From contig CALFAM010000124.1 in NCBI GenBank assembly GCA_937948815.1, positions 1 to 50,450 on the forward strand: a DNA stretch of 50,450 nucleotides, given 5' to 3'. The DNA comes from an uncultured bacterium. GTDB lineage: Bacteria; Acidobacteriota; Thermoanaerobaculia; Multivoradales; J023. The translations under genes and the position numbers were made by a program. The first letter of the stretch is position 1. Each line of letters begins with the position of its first letter. This document shows positions 8,866-18,013 of the stretch, piece after piece. The notes under the pieces are model-generated. The model did no database searches. It worked only from the letters and a program-made list of their open reading frames with translations, and had not been told where the DNA came from.

Positions 8866-10071
8866 ATGACGCGCAAGGCGATGCAGCTCGTGGTGATCGC
8901 GCTGGCGGAGATGCTGGCGATGACGCTTTGGTTTTCAGCTTCGGCGGTGGTGCCACAGCTCACGGCACTGTGGCACTTGGACGCGGGATGGCAGGCGTGG
9001 CTGACGATGAGTGTGCAGCTCGGCTTCGTGGTCGGGGCCTTGCTCAGCGCGGTCTTCAACGTCGCAGATCGGGTGCCCGCACCGCGCCTCTTCGCCGTCT
9101 GCGCGATGGTCGGGGCGCTGGCCAACGCGTCGATTGTCTGGGCAGACGGACCGGCGATGGCGGTGGTGCTTCGCTTTACAACCGGCTTTGCGCTCGCCGG
9201 GGTCTATCCGCCGGGCATGAAGCTGGCAGCGAGCTGGTGTTTGCGCGACCGCGGTTTCGGCATCGGTCTGGTGGTCGGCGCGCTGACCGTGGGCTCGGCC
9301 ATGCCGCATCTGCTCGCGGCGGTACCGTTTGCGGGCGGTGTACCGCCCTGGCGCATGGTCGTTCTCGGCGCCTCGGCCCTCGCACTGGTAGCGGCGGTGT
9401 TGGCGGCAGGCTGGTTCCGTATCGGTCCCCATGTCGGACCGGCGGCGCCCTTCCGGGCGCGCTATGCCTTGCATGGGCTGGCGGACCGCCCGAGTCGCCT
9501 GGTCAACCTCGGATATCTCGGGCATATGTGGGAGCTTTACGCGATGTGGACGTGGGTGCCGGCATTTCTGCTGCTGGCCTACGCGGACGCAGGCTGGAGC
9601 GAGACGGCTGGCCGGATCGCGGCATTTGCCTCGGTGGCGATCGGCGCGGCCGGCTGCCTCGTCGCGGGATGGGTGGCGGACCGGGTTGGCCGCGTCACTG
9701 TCGTCGTGGTCAGCCTCGCGCTTTCGGGGGCGTGCGCGCTCGTTGCCGGCGGGCTGCAGGCCCACCCAGGGTGGCTGACCGTGGTTTGTCTGCTTTGGGG
9801 TCTGAGCGTGGTCGCGGACAGCGCTCAGTTCAGCGCCGCGGCCAGCGAGCTGACCGATTCGCGCACGATCGGGACAGCACTGACCGTGCAGGTCTGCCTC
9901 GGCTTCCTGCTCACCATGGTGTCGATCCGCCTGCTTCCCGCGGTCGCGGCGCACGTCGGCTGGCACCGTGTCTTCGCCCTCCTGGCGCTCGGGCCGGCAG
10001 TTGGCATCGTCAGCATGCTTCGGCTGCGCTCGCTGCCTGATGCCGCTCGCCTGGCCGGAGGACGGGGATAA
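8866..10071 (+). CDS. MFS transporter
   Basis: A 401-residue integral membrane protein. The ATG at 8866 has AGGAAG 5 nt upstream. About 12 hydrophobic segments are visible, the first being LVVIALAEMLAMTLWFSASAV. The A-loop region between helices 2 and 3 is of the MFS type (NVADRVPAPRLFA), and a second-half signature AGWVADRVGRVTVVVV precedes helix 8. The pattern 'LWFSASAVVPQL' at the start is seen in MFS members related to nitrate/nitrite or cyanate carriers, but I cannot assign a substrate. It stands alone, 790 bp from the divergent macroglobulin gene, and the intervening RNA candidate is read in the same direction. Confidence 0.88.
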   Translation: MTRKAMQLVVIALAEMLAMTLWFSASAVVPQLTALWHLDAGWQAWLTMSVQLGFVVGALLSAVFNVADRVPAPRLFAVCAMVGALANASIVWADGPAMAVVLRFTTGFALAGVYPPGMKLAASWCLRDRGFGIGLVVGALTVGSAMPHLLAAVPFAGGVPPWRMVVLGASALALVAAVLAAGWFRIGPHVGPAAPFRARYALHGLADRPSRLVNLGYLGHMWELYAMWTWVPAFLLLAYADAGWSETAGRIAAFASVAIGAAGCLVAGWVADRVGRVTVVVVSLALSGACALVAGGLQAHPGWLTVVCLLWGLSVVADSAQFSAAASELTDSRTIGTALTVQVCLGFLLTMVSIRLLPAVAAHVGWHRVFALLALGPAVGIVSMLRLRSLPDAARLAGGRG

Positions 10072-10397
10072 GTGGTCTGCGTGAATTGCTCCGAATTGGC
10101 GCTTTGATGAAACCGTTGGTCGCGTTATCCTGCGCGCTCCGGCGGTGCGGCCGCATCGTGGACTCTGACGATTCGCGGGCCCCGCGCAGAGCGGACTCTC
10201 CTCGGATCGCAGGTACGATGCCGACCGCCTGGCGCTTTCACGAACAGCTCGAGATCGCAGCAGTGCCCAGTTCTCGAACCGCGTTGCCTGCGTTCCGTAG
10301 ATAGCGATTTCCCGAAAGACGACTTTCGTCGGAAGATCGTGGCCCTCGGGAGATGGTTCCCCGAAGACGACGTTTCTCGACGAGCATGGAGCGAACG
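10072..10397 (+). other. Upstream region of pdxS, one small hairpin
   Basis: No convincing gene. CGAAAG at 10313-10318 and CTTTCG at 10323-10328 form a small hairpin with an ACGA loop, extendable by C/G pairs. 'AAGACGAC' recurs at 10316 and 10364. A regulatory role for the pdx operon is possible but unproven. No tidy -35/-10 pair was found. Confidence 0.3.
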
Positions 10398-11291
10398 ATG
10401 ATGGATACGCAGAAAACGGGTACCCTGCGGGTCAAGTCTGGCCTGGCCGAGATGCTGAAGGGTGGCGTGATCATGGACGTCACGGACGTGGAGCAGGCGA
10501 AGATTGCCGAAGATGCGGGGGCGGTCGCGGTCATGGCGCTCGAACGCGTGCCGTCTGACATTCGCCGCGACGGCGGTGTCGCGCGCATGTCGCATCCGAC
10601 GATGATCCGCGAGATCATGAAGGCCGTGTCGATTCCGGTGATGGCCAAGTGCCGGATCGGCCACTTTGTCGAAGCGCAAATCCTCCAGTCGCTCGGTGTC
10701 GACTACATCGACGAGAGCGAAGTACTGACGCCCGCGGACGAAGCCAACCACATTGACAAGTTCGACTTCGACGTCCCGGTCGTGTGCGGCGCGCGCGACC
10801 TCGGTGAGGCCTTGCGGCGGATTGGTGAAGGCGCGGCGTTGATGCGTACCAAGGGTGAGGCAGGGACCGGCAACATTGTCGAGGCCGTGCGCCACATGCG
10901 GGCGATCATGGGCGGCATTCGTCGTCTGACGACCCTCGACTCGGGCGAGCTGATGGCCGAGGCCAAGAACCTCGGTGCGCCATTCGACCTGGTGCGCTGG
11001 GTCGCGGAGAACGGCAAGCTGCCCGTGCCCAACTTCTCAGCCGGCGGGATCGCGACACCTGCCGATGCCGCCCTCGTGATGCAGCTCGGCGCCGAGTCGG
11101 TCTTCGTCGGCAGTGGCATCTTCAAGAGCGCTGATCCACCACGCCACGCGCGTGCCATCGTCAAGGCCGCGACCCACTTCCGCGAACCGGAGATCCTGGC
11201 CGATGTGTCTGCCGAGATCGGTGAGGCCATGCCCGGGCTCGAGATCGACAAGCTGGCGCCGGAAGAGCTGCTCGCGGGGCGAGGCTGGTAG
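10398..11291 (+). CDS. pdxS: Pyridoxal 5'-phosphate synthase subunit PdxS
   Basis: A 297-residue TIM-barrel enzyme that combines ribose 5-phosphate, glyceraldehyde 3-phosphate and ammonia into PLP. The ATG at 10398 has GGAG 6 nt upstream and gives the family's usual length; an earlier in-frame ATG at 10386 overlaps that ribosome binding site. The Schiff-base lysine lies in [10 protein letters not shown] (Lys84) and the second catalytic lysine in [11 protein letters not shown]. The phosphate-binding end reads [10 protein letters not shown] and GSGIFKS. PdxT follows with a 1-nt overlap and supplies the ammonia. The operon continues with a B3/4-domain gene and a PLP enzyme, so cofactor supply and use are physically linked here. 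Confidence 0.97.
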   Translation: MMDTQKTGTLRVKSGLAEMLKGGVIMDVTDVEQAKIAEDAGAVAVMALERVPSDIRRDGGVARMSHPTMIREIMKAVSIPVMAKCRIGHFVEAQILQSLGVDYIDESEVLTPADEANHIDKFDFDVPVVCGARDLGEALRRIGEGAALMRTKGEAGTGNIVEAVRHMRAIMGGIRRLTTLDSGELMAEAKNLGAPFDLVRWVAENGKLPVPNFSAGGIATPADAALVMQLGAESVFVGSGIFKSADPPRHARAIVKAATHFREPEILADVSAEIGEAMPGLEIDKLAPEELLAGRGW

Positions 11292-12001
11292 TGACCGGAC
11301 GGCGGCTGCCGCGAGTCGGCGTCCTGGCCCTGCAGGGAGGATTCGACGCCCACGTCCGCGCCCTCGCACGGCTGGGTGTCGAGGCGCCGGAGATTCGACA
11401 TCCACACCAGCTCGACGCCCTCGACGGATTGGTGCTGCCGGGCGGCGAGTCGACCACCTTGCTCAAGCTGATGGAGCACGAGCCACGCTGGTGGCACGCG
11501 CTGCCGGCGTTCCACCAGCGGCGTGGCGTGTTGTTCGGCACCTGCGCCGGCGTCATTCTGCTGGCACGCAAGGTCAGCCATCCAGAGCAGCGGTCCCTGG
11601 GACTGCTCGATGTCGACGTGGACCGCAATGCCTACGGCCGCCAGCTCGTGAGCTGCGAGGTGCCGGGTTCGTGGACGGATGGCCGCAGCCTCGAAATGGT
11701 CTTCATTCGCGCCCCGCGGATCACCCGGACGGGCGACGGCCTCGAGGTACTGGCGCGCCATGAGGGCGACCCGGTACTGGTGCGCCAAGGCACGGTCTTG
11801 GCGGCGACTTTTCATCCCGAGCTGACCGCCGACGGCGGCGTGCACGAGCTCTTCCTCGCCATGTCCGCAGGAGCGAGCAACCGTTCGGAGGCTGGTCACG
11901 AATCGGCGGTACCGGACGCGATCTCCGTCTGCGCAGAAGCGTCCCATTCCGAGGGTTCTCGTGTCGGCGCCTCGCGGCCGGACGGGGCACCTTCAGGCTG
12001 A
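11291..12001 (+). CDS. pdxT: Pyridoxal 5'-phosphate synthase glutaminase subunit PdxT
   Basis: A 236-residue class I glutamine amidotransferase that feeds ammonia to PdxS. The GTG at 11291 shares one base with the pdxS stop. The start VGVLALQGGFDAH is typical, the PGGEST segment binds substrate, the nucleophile is in GTCAGVILLA, and the His-Glu pair is in FHPELT. The domain normally ends near residue 190; about 45 extra residues after LFLAMSAG are rich in Ser, Glu and Ala and look disordered. The extension ends 3 nt before the next start, so it may just reflect drift of the stop codon. Confidence 0.96.
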   Translation: MTGRRLPRVGVLALQGGFDAHVRALARLGVEAPEIRHPHQLDALDGLVLPGGESTTLLKLMEHEPRWWHALPAFHQRRGVLFGTCAGVILLARKVSHPEQRSLGLLDVDVDRNAYGRQLVSCEVPGSWTDGRSLEMVFIRAPRITRTGDGLEVLARHEGDPVLVRQGTVLAATFHPELTADGGVHELFLAMSAGASNRSEAGHESAVPDAISVCAEASHSEGSRVGASRPDGAPSG

Positions 12002-12004
12002 TAC

Positions 12005-12721
12005 GTGAAGAGCCGGCCGCGGGCGTCGACGATCGACGCGCCACCGCTCTCGGTGGCGTCCGCGGCCTGGCAGCGCGTACCTGGTCTGCGTCTTGTGCTG
12101 CTGGTTGCGCGTGGGCTCGACAATCACAAGGCCCGCCCGGTACTGGTCGAAGCGTTGGCCGAGCGCCAGGCGATCCTGCGCGCGACCTGGTCGTACGCCG
12201 CGCCCCTCGACCATCCCCATTTGTCCTGTTGGCACGATGTGCTTCCCACGCTCGATGGGCAACCGGATCGGCCGGGCTCATCGGTGGAGAGGCTGGTGCA
12301 TCGCGCGCTGAGTGACCGCCCGGCCGGATCGACCAATCCCATGGTCGATCTCCTCGAGGTCCTTTCGTTGCGATTCTTGGTCCCGATCATGGCCTGGGAT
12401 CTCGACCAGCTCGCGGCTGAGCCGACGCTGGGTTTCACCACCGGTGCCGAGCGTTTCGTCGGGCGAGGCACGGCGGGGTGGGAGCCGGTGGCCGCCGGAG
12501 AGCTGGCCTTCCTCAGTACGCCGGATGTCATCGCTCGACCCTTTGTCGGCCGTCTCGCCAAGCACGGAAAGATCACCGCGTCGACCCACCGAACGCTGGC
12601 GGTGGCGGCCGTTCCACGGGGCAGAGCACCCAACCTGGCGAGTCGCATCGGAGAGGCCCTGACCAGCCTGGTGGCCGTCCACTTCGGCATCGCCGCCCGG
12701 ACGTGGATTCTCCGAGAGTGA
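12005..12721 (+). CDS. Solo B3/4-domain protein (PheRS beta editing-domain-like)
   Basis: A 238-residue protein from a GTG at 12005, 3 nt after the pdxT stop. The second half carries the B3/4 fold pattern: VLSLRFLVPIMAWDLDQL, then a glycine-rich strand 'FVGRGTAGWEPVAAGEL', and 'HGKITASTHRTLAVAAV' before a final helix. B3/4 is the domain with which phenylalanyl-tRNA synthetase beta edits mischarged tRNA, and free-standing copies occur in many bacteria with poorly known roles. There is no synthetase catalytic core. It overlaps the next gene by 4 nt (GTGA), so it is translationally coupled to a PLP enzyme. Whether it edits an amino acid, a tRNA or something else cannot be told from the sequence. 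Confidence 0.75.
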   Translation: MKSRPRASTIDAPPLSVASAAWQRVPGLRLVLLVARGLDNHKARPVLVEALAERQAILRATWSYAAPLDHPHLSCWHDVLPTLDGQPDRPGSSVERLVHRALSDRPAGSTNPMVDLLEVLSLRFLVPIMAWDLDQLAAEPTLGFTTGAERFVGRGTAGWEPVAAGELAFLSTPDVIARPFVGRLAKHGKITASTHRTLAVAAVPRGRAPNLASRIGEALTSLVAVHFGIAARTWILRE

Positions 12722-13677
12722 GCAGGCCCGTCCCGCCGCCGCGCGCCGCAGACGCCTGGCCGAGCGCACTGGACGTGATCGGAAACACCGCGCTGGTGGC
12801 GCTGGATCGTCTCCATCCTGGGCCCGGGAAGCTGCTGGCCAAGCTCGAGATGCAGAATCCTGGCGGCAGTGTCAAGGATCGTGCGGCGCGCCAGATCGTG
12901 TTGTCGGCGCGCGAGCGCGGGGTCTTGGCGCCGGGGCAGGCGGTGGTCGAGATGACCAGCGGCAACATGGGCGCGGGCCTTGCCGTCGTCTGTGCGGTGA
13001 TGGGGCATCCCTTGGTCACGGTGATGTCGGCCGGCAACAGCCGTGCGCGGGTTCGCATGCTCGAGGCCCTTGGTGCCCGGGTCGTGCTCGTACCGCAGGT
13101 CGATGGCGTGCCAGGCGAGGTTACCGGCTCCGATGTACGCGCCGCAGCTCGGCGGGCGCGCGCCGTGGCCGACGAAGCCGGGGGCTACTACGTCGATCAA
13201 TTCTTCAACCCGGCGGGCGTAGCGGCCCACGAAGAAACCACCGGGCCCGAGGTCTGGGCACAGACCGCGGGTCGCCTCACGACGTTCGTCGCAGCGGTCG
13301 GCAGCGGCGGCACGTTCGTGGGCACCAGCCGCTACCTCCTGCGTCAGAACCCGAAGATCCAGTGCTTTGCCGTGGAACCGGCGTCTGCCGCGGTGCTAGC
13401 CGGTCAGCGGGTTCGTGAACCGCGCCACCTGTTGCAGGGGACGGGCTATGGCGTCGTGCCACCGCATTGGCAGCCGGAGCTGGCCAGCGGCACGATCGCA
13501 GTGAGTGACGATGAGGCCATCGAGTATCGCCGTCGCCTGGCCGTCGAGGAAGGGCTCTACGTGGGCTACTCGGCTGCGGCGAACGTGGCCGCCGCGCTGC
13601 GTCTCCTCGGCCAAGGAGACCGCGGCGAAGATGCCATGGTGGTCACGGTGCTCTGCGACACCGGACTGAAGTACTGA
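12718..13677 (+). CDS. Cysteine synthase-like PLP enzyme (CysK/CBS family)
   Basis: A 319-residue fold-type II PLP enzyme. The GTG at 12718 overlaps the preceding stop by 4 nt and begins just before the family's opening segment VIGNTALVALDRL. The PLP lysine is in NPGGSVKDRAA. The substrate loop reads TSGNMGAGLAV, where CysK has TSGNTG. The PLP phosphate loop is GSGGTFVGT, and the C-terminal VTVLCDTGLKY is typical of cysteine synthases and cystathionine beta-synthases. The Met-for-Thr change at the loop and the absence of other cysteine genes leave the exact substrate open. It is the fourth gene of the pdxST operon, which makes sense for a PLP user. Confidence 0.85.
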   Translation: MSRPVPPPRAADAWPSALDVIGNTALVALDRLHPGPGKLLAKLEMQNPGGSVKDRAARQIVLSARERGVLAPGQAVVEMTSGNMGAGLAVVCAVMGHPLVTVMSAGNSRARVRMLEALGARVVLVPQVDGVPGEVTGSDVRAAARRARAVADEAGGYYVDQFFNPAGVAAHEETTGPEVWAQTAGRLTTFVAAVGSGGTFVGTSRYLLRQNPKIQCFAVEPASAAVLAGQRVREPRHLLQGTGYGVVPPHWQPELASGTIAVSDDEAIEYRRRLAVEEGLYVGYSAAANVAAALRLLGQGDRGEDAMVVTVLCDTGLKY

Positions 13678-13916
13678 GCATCTCCTGTCCTCCGGCCTCC
13701 CGCCTGCCGTGACTTTCTGAAGCGTCGGCTCGGCGCGGTTCTCCTTGCGCCTGCCGCCTTCCCGGCCGGAACGTTCTTGATCCCATGTAAACCATCCGGG
13801 TCGTTGGACGCATTCATATTCGTGAAGTCGTTACCCCTGCAGCACCGAGGCTTCTCGAACGCGCGGCGGCCGAACGAATGTCGACGCCAGGACTGCCATG
13901 ATGGACGGATGTGACC

Positions 13917-14603
13917 ATGCGCAACAGCGAAGACACGAGTAGCGATCGCGGCAGGCGCACTGCCCTCGAGACGGATCGCGATCACTGGACCGAGGGTGGA
14001 GCGTCGGCCGTCGAACCCTGTGCAGCTTTTCGCGGGCCGCTGGACGCCTGGCTCGAGCTGGACGACGACGCGCGGGCTGCCGTTCGTGCCCATGCGCAGA
14101 CGTGCGCCCGTTGCGCGGGCGCGCTCGCGGGTATGGAAGCCGTCGAACAGGTTCTGGCGTCGGGACGGGCTGCCTATGCATCACTCGCGCCCCAAGCCTC
14201 GTTCCGGGATCTATTGGCACGGCAGCAGGCATCCCGACCCGGCCGCCTTCCACTGGGTGCAGGCTGGCGCGTGCACTGGATGCCATCGGCGAAGTGGGCG
14301 TCCGCGTTGGCGGCTGCTGTGTTGACGATCGGCTTGTCGGTGGCTCGGTGGCGGACGCCGGAGCCCGCTGCCGCCCGTCCCGAGGTGGACCGGGTGACGC
14401 GCAGTGCGCCGACCGCGGCGCCGGTGTCGACCTTGCCGCTCACGTCTTCCTTGCGCGTCGTGGGGCAACAGCTTCGTGCACAGCGCATCGAGTCCCCCGC
14501 AGCGCCGACAGGTGATTGGCGTCCTTCGATGCCGTCATCCCCCCGAAGGCCGGCGGTATTGCCCCGCCCCGGCGCGTTGTCATCATCCGGGCAGGGCCGT
14601 TGA
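13917..14603 (+). CDS. Putative anti-sigma factor with zinc finger and one membrane span
   Basis: A 228-residue protein. The N-terminal part has the anti-sigma zinc-binding layout: an early Cys (EPCAAF), then HAQTCARCAG supplying His-x3-Cys-x2-Cys. One membrane span follows (WASALAAAVLTIGLSVARW, about residue 125-145), then a Pro/Ser/Thr/Arg-rich C-terminal region that would lie outside the membrane. The start could be the GTG at 13911 or the ATG at 13917. It ends 2 nt before the sigma factor gene. In most such pairs the sigma gene comes first; here the order is reversed. Confidence 0.65.
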   Translation: MRNSEDTSSDRGRRTALETDRDHWTEGGASAVEPCAAFRGPLDAWLELDDDARAAVRAHAQTCARCAGALAGMEAVEQVLASGRAAYASLAPQASFRDLLARQQASRPGRLPLGAGWRVHWMPSAKWASALAAAVLTIGLSVARWRTPEPAAARPEVDRVTRSAPTAAPVSTLPLTSSLRVVGQQLRAQRIESPAAPTGDWRPSMPSSPRRPAVLPRPGALSSSGQGR

Positions 14604-14605
14604 CC

Positions 14606-15205
14606 GTGTCGGACCTGCTCATGACGAAGCGACGGTCCGCTGCGTCCGCGCCCACAGATGCGCGTCCCCCGCTCGATCAAGAGCAAGACGATTGGGGGCT
14701 CCTGGCGCGTGCCGGTGATCCAGATGCCCTGCGCCAGCTCTTCGAGCGCCATCGTCGTTACGTTTATCGGCTTGCCTGGAGCACGGTGTCGGATGAATCC
14801 CTCGCGGAGGACATCACCCAAGAGGTCTTTCTGCGCATCGCGCGTGGCCATCGGCGCTGGCGCCCGCGAGCCGCGTTCCGGACCTGGCTCTATCGGGTCG
14901 TGTGCAACACGGCGCGCGAGCTGGCGCGGCGCCGGCTCCGTGCTTCGCCCACCAGCACGGACGCTGACGGGCACCTTCCAGAGCGTGCCGCGCCGCCGCG
15001 AGATGCCCGCCTCGGCGATCTTGCGCCCGCTCTCGCCGCACTTCCGGCGCGGCAGCGCGAGGTCGTGGTTCTCCGGCACCTGGAAGGCTTGTCGACCCGT
15101 GAGACCGCCTCGGTCATGCGCTGCCGTACCGGCACCGTCAAGGCTCATTTACACCGTGCCATGCACGCCCTTCGAAATCGCTTCACCAGCCCCCGGGCTC
15201 GGTGA
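14606..15205 (+). CDS. ECF-type RNA polymerase sigma factor
   Basis: A 199-residue sigma factor. Region 2 runs through DPDALRQLFERHRRYVYRLA and DITQEVFLRIARG. Region 4 has LPARQREVVVLRHLEGL followed by a helix-turn-helix and GTVKAHLHRAMHALR. There is no region 1 or 3, as expected for the extracytoplasmic function class. The start is one of three: TTG at 14600 overlapping the upstream stop, GTG at 14606 with AGGG 9 nt upstream (chosen), or ATG at 14621. Probable partner of the anti-sigma-like protein encoded just upstream. A small exported-type protein follows after 20 nt. Confidence 0.88.
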   Translation: MSDLLMTKRRSAASAPTDARPPLDQEQDDWGLLARAGDPDALRQLFERHRRYVYRLAWSTVSDESLAEDITQEVFLRIARGHRRWRPRAAFRTWLYRVVCNTARELARRRLRASPTSTDADGHLPERAAPPRDARLGDLAPALAALPARQREVVVLRHLEGLSTRETASVMRCRTGTVKAHLHRAMHALRNRFTSPRAR

Positions 15206-15225
15206 GCCTCATCAGGAGACAACCC

Positions 15226-15657
15226 ATGAAGACGACTGCGCGCCGTTCGTTCACGATCCCATCCTTCACCGCCTTGGTCATTCTGGCTGCCATGCTGGCC
15301 GGAGGCTTCTTCGCCGTGGCTGGCAACAGTCAGGCCAGCGAGGCCGATACCCATTCCCCTCACGAGTTCATCGCACTGATGCGCGACTACTTGAGTGTCG
15401 GGGAACGATGGGTCGCCATGGTTTCGGAGAACGAGTCCAGAGCCTATCTGGCGATTGAAGGAATCATCGAAATCTATGAGGGGCGAGGGGCAAAGGCTGA
15501 CGCTATCGGGCATCTTCGCCGGCTGCTCGACGACCGCTCGACCTCACCGACGGTGCGCACGCTCCTACGCTTCAAGCTGCGCGATCTTTACAACGAGACC
15601 GGCCAGGGCGACAAAGCCCTCGCCGAGCTCGACCGGGTGCTGGCCGAGGCGTCGTAG
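15226..15657 (+). CDS. Small membrane-anchored protein, TPR-like helices
   Basis: A 143-residue protein. The ATG at 15226 has AGGAGA 6 nt upstream. Residues 10-32 form a signal or anchor segment (FTALVILAAMLAGGFFAVAG). The rest is helical with a TPR-like pair near the C-terminus (LLRFKLRDLYNETGQGDKAL). It probably belongs to the sigma/anti-sigma operon and sits in or outside the inner membrane. No family recognised. Confidence 0.65.
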   Translation: MKTTARRSFTIPSFTALVILAAMLAGGFFAVAGNSQASEADTHSPHEFIALMRDYLSVGERWVAMVSENESRAYLAIEGIIEIYEGRGAKADAIGHLRRLLDDRSTSPTVRTLLRFKLRDLYNETGQGDKALAELDRVLAEAS

Positions 15658-15733
15658 AAACGGCGTCGGCGGACACCCTGTCACGGCTCTTCGGACTCTT
15701 GCCTTGCCGATCCACCTCGCCCGCGGTCTCGAC

Positions 15734-16567
15734 TCACGCGGGCGGGGTGGCTTCGTCGAGGGGCCGAAGAAGCGCTTCGTTCCGGCTGATGACCAGCATC
15801 CGGTGCGGGTGGTCTTTGATCAGGCTGCGTTCGAACGTGACCATGCGCGACGCCACCCCGCTGAGCTGTGGAAAGGTTTCGAAGTTTCGATGGATGGTGA
15901 AGATGCCGATCGAGTTGTCGTGAATCAGGCCTTCGAGCTCGTCCCAGAAGTCGGCCAGCGACCAGTGAAAGCCCGCGGCATAGAACGAGTACACGAGGTC
16001 GTAGGGCCCCGGGAGGCCGTCGAGGCGGTTGTCGAGCTTGCGGGCATCGAAGACCTCGACATTCTCGACCTCGTTGTAGGCGAGCACCTCGCGCAAGGCC
16101 TGAAGGTCACCGCAGAAGGTCCGCTCCGAGCGCTCGCCCGTGCGCGGATAATGGATGCGCGGGCCGTCGGCATCGTAGAGGTGGAACGTGCTTTCTTTCC
16201 AGGGGAGCGCCTTCTTGAAAAAGACAGCGGAGCGACCGAGGCCGCAGCCAACCTCGAGAACCTTTCCAGGAGCAGCCATGCGGGTCAGCAGGGGTTCGAG
16301 CGCGTCGTACTCGCCCCAACACGAGCCGTTCTGAGACAGCTCCCAGAATGATCGCGACGTCGCTGTCGGCCGCAGGTGAAACTGCGGCGAGATTCGCGCG
16401 ATCGCGTGAACCAGCTCTTGGGTCATGGGCGGGGAACGAAAGTGGCGCGCCCGCTCGCGCCAGCGTGGATCGACCTCGAGCGTCGAGTGCTCGCGCCCGG
16501 TGTGCTTGCGCCACTCGGTACGCCAGCGCAGCAGACCAGTGCTTTTGAGGATACGGAAAAGACTCAC
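15734..16567 (-). CDS. Class I SAM-dependent methyltransferase
   Basis: A 277-residue protein. SAM-binding motif I is VLEVGCGLGRSAVF; the acidic residue after the next strand falls in YDADGPRIHY, and a motif IV-like YDLVYSFYAAG follows, with 'HWSLADFWDELEGLI' after it. The GTG at 16567 is preferred: it has GAGG 6 nt upstream, and a -10-like TACAAT at 16613-16608 would start transcription near 16601, ruling out the ATG at 16609. Divergent from the secreted FG-GAP-like gene at 16662. Substrate unknown. The fold with 'SFWELSQNGSCWGEYDAL' before motif I resembles putative sugar or lipid methyltransferases found near glycan genes, but no such genes are nearby. Confidence 0.75.
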   Translation of the reverse strand: MSLFRILKSTGLLRWRTEWRKHTGREHSTLEVDPRWRERARHFRSPPMTQELVHAIARISPQFHLRPTATSRSFWELSQNGSCWGEYDALEPLLTRMAAPGKVLEVGCGLGRSAVFFKKALPWKESTFHLYDADGPRIHYPRTGERSERTFCGDLQALREVLAYNEVENVEVFDARKLDNRLDGLPGPYDLVYSFYAAGFHWSLADFWDELEGLIHDNSIGIFTIHRNFETFPQLSGVASRMVTFERSLIKDHPHRMLVISRNEALLRPLDEATPPA

Positions 16568-16661
16568 TTCTCGCCTCTTCAAGGGTAGGGGTGGCAACGG
16601 AACACGCATTGTAACTCGCCGGCCCTGCATCATCAGATTGAACGACATCGAGGAGAGAGCG

Positions 16662-17954
16662 ATGAAAAAGGCGCGACAATGGCGGCAGCAGCTGGTTGGG
16701 TTGGTTCTGATGGCCTTCCAGGGATGGGCCCTCCCTGCTATGGCAGGAGGCGCCGAGGGATTGGTTTGGCAACAGACGAGAGTCATCCAGGGGAATGAGA
16801 TGCGGGGGCGCTTTGGTAGCAGTGTCGGGCTTTCCGGGGACACTCTGATGATCGGTTCTTCTGGCAGAGACAATACGTCGACCGACGAAGGTGCGGTCTA
16901 TGTCTACGAACGGCAAGATGGGATCTGGACCGTGACCCAGCTTCTTGTCGCGAGCGACCGGTCCTTCAATGATCGATTCGGCTACAACATTGCCCTCGAC
17001 GGCGACGAAGCCTTGATCTCTGCGCCACGGGCTAGGGAGCCGGGCGGTGCTCCGGGAATCATCTACGTCTTCGAGCGGATCGGCGGCATGTGGGTGGAGA
17101 CCGACAAGATTCTGTCGCCGGATCCCGATGGGCGCGGCTTTTTCGGTGTCGGCCTGGCGAAAGACGGCGATACTTTCGTCTCCTCTACGGATTCGAGCCC
17201 CGGAGGCTTGGGTAGCCACCGTCGGGTCTGGGTCTACGTCCGAACCGGAGGCGGCTGGACCCTTCAACAGCAGATCGTGCCCGACGTGGCCTTGCCGATG
17301 GGCGTCGAGGTCAGCTTCCTGGCGGTCGACGAGAACACAGTGCTGATCGGCGACAGCAACGCCGGTCCGGTCGGAGAGGCCTATGCAATGGTCCGCAGCG
17401 GCACGACGTGGTCACTCGAGCAGTCGTTGCTGCTCACCACCCCGAGTAACAACGATCACTTCGGAATCGGCGTGGCGTTGGCGGGCGATAAGGCATTGAT
17501 CACCGCGGGACGTGTCCGCCGACTGGTCATGATGTCGCGTACCGGTAACGTCTGGTCGGTGGCTCAGAACATGATTCCGCCATCGGGCGATGAGTGCTTT
17601 GGCTGCGATGCGGTGGTCTTCGACGGCAGCCGCGCGGTGGTGAGTGGAGCACGTCGCTTCGGGGGACCGAATTTTTCGCCTGGCTCAGTGTGGACCCTGG
17701 AGGACGATGGCAGCGGCGATCTCGCCTTCGAGCAACGGCTGACCGGCATCGGCCCGGAAACCAGCCAAACTGACCAGTTCGGGTGGGCCATTGCGCTCCA
17801 GGGGGACGAGCTGGTGGTCGGCGCGCCGGATCGACGCTTTGGCGGCCACCAGCGGGGGGCGGTCTTCATCTTCGAGCGCGCACCGGGTCCGGTGCGGATC
17901 TTCGCGGACGGCTTCGAGGCCGGCGACACTTCAGCCTGGGCGACCGCACCCTAG
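16662..17954 (+). CDS. Secreted FG-GAP-like repeat protein with C-terminal DGFEAGD tail
   Basis: A 430-residue exported protein. GAGGAGAG ends 5 nt before the ATG at 16662. A signal peptide runs through [20 protein letters not shown]. The body repeats an FG-GAP-like unit about seven times: a Phe-Gly turn ([50 protein letters not shown]), then an 'alIgAP' strand, 'GAVYVYER' and 'WT'. Such repeats fold into beta propellers. The end reads [18 protein letters not shown]; the DGFESGDTSAW pattern is a recurrent tail on secreted proteins of several Acidobacteriota and Gammaproteobacteria. It probably acts outside the cell, with unknown partner. Confidence 0.8.
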   Translation: MKKARQWRQQLVGLVLMAFQGWALPAMAGGAEGLVWQQTRVIQGNEMRGRFGSSVGLSGDTLMIGSSGRDNTSTDEGAVYVYERQDGIWTVTQLLVASDRSFNDRFGYNIALDGDEALISAPRAREPGGAPGIIYVFERIGGMWVETDKILSPDPDGRGFFGVGLAKDGDTFVSSTDSSPGGLGSHRRVWVYVRTGGGWTLQQQIVPDVALPMGVEVSFLAVDENTVLIGDSNAGPVGEAYAMVRSGTTWSLEQSLLLTTPSNNDHFGIGVALAGDKALITAGRVRRLVMMSRTGNVWSVAQNMIPPSGDECFGCDAVVFDGSRAVVSGARRFGGPNFSPGSVWTLEDDGSGDLAFEQRLTGIGPETSQTDQFGWAIALQGDELVVGAPDRRFGGHQRGAVFIFERAPGPVRIFADGFEAGDTSAWATAP

Positions 17955-18013
17955 TGCTTCCGGTGCTCATGGCGCGTGTCGCGGCCCGATTCCGGACTGC
18001 TACGATGCGCGCC

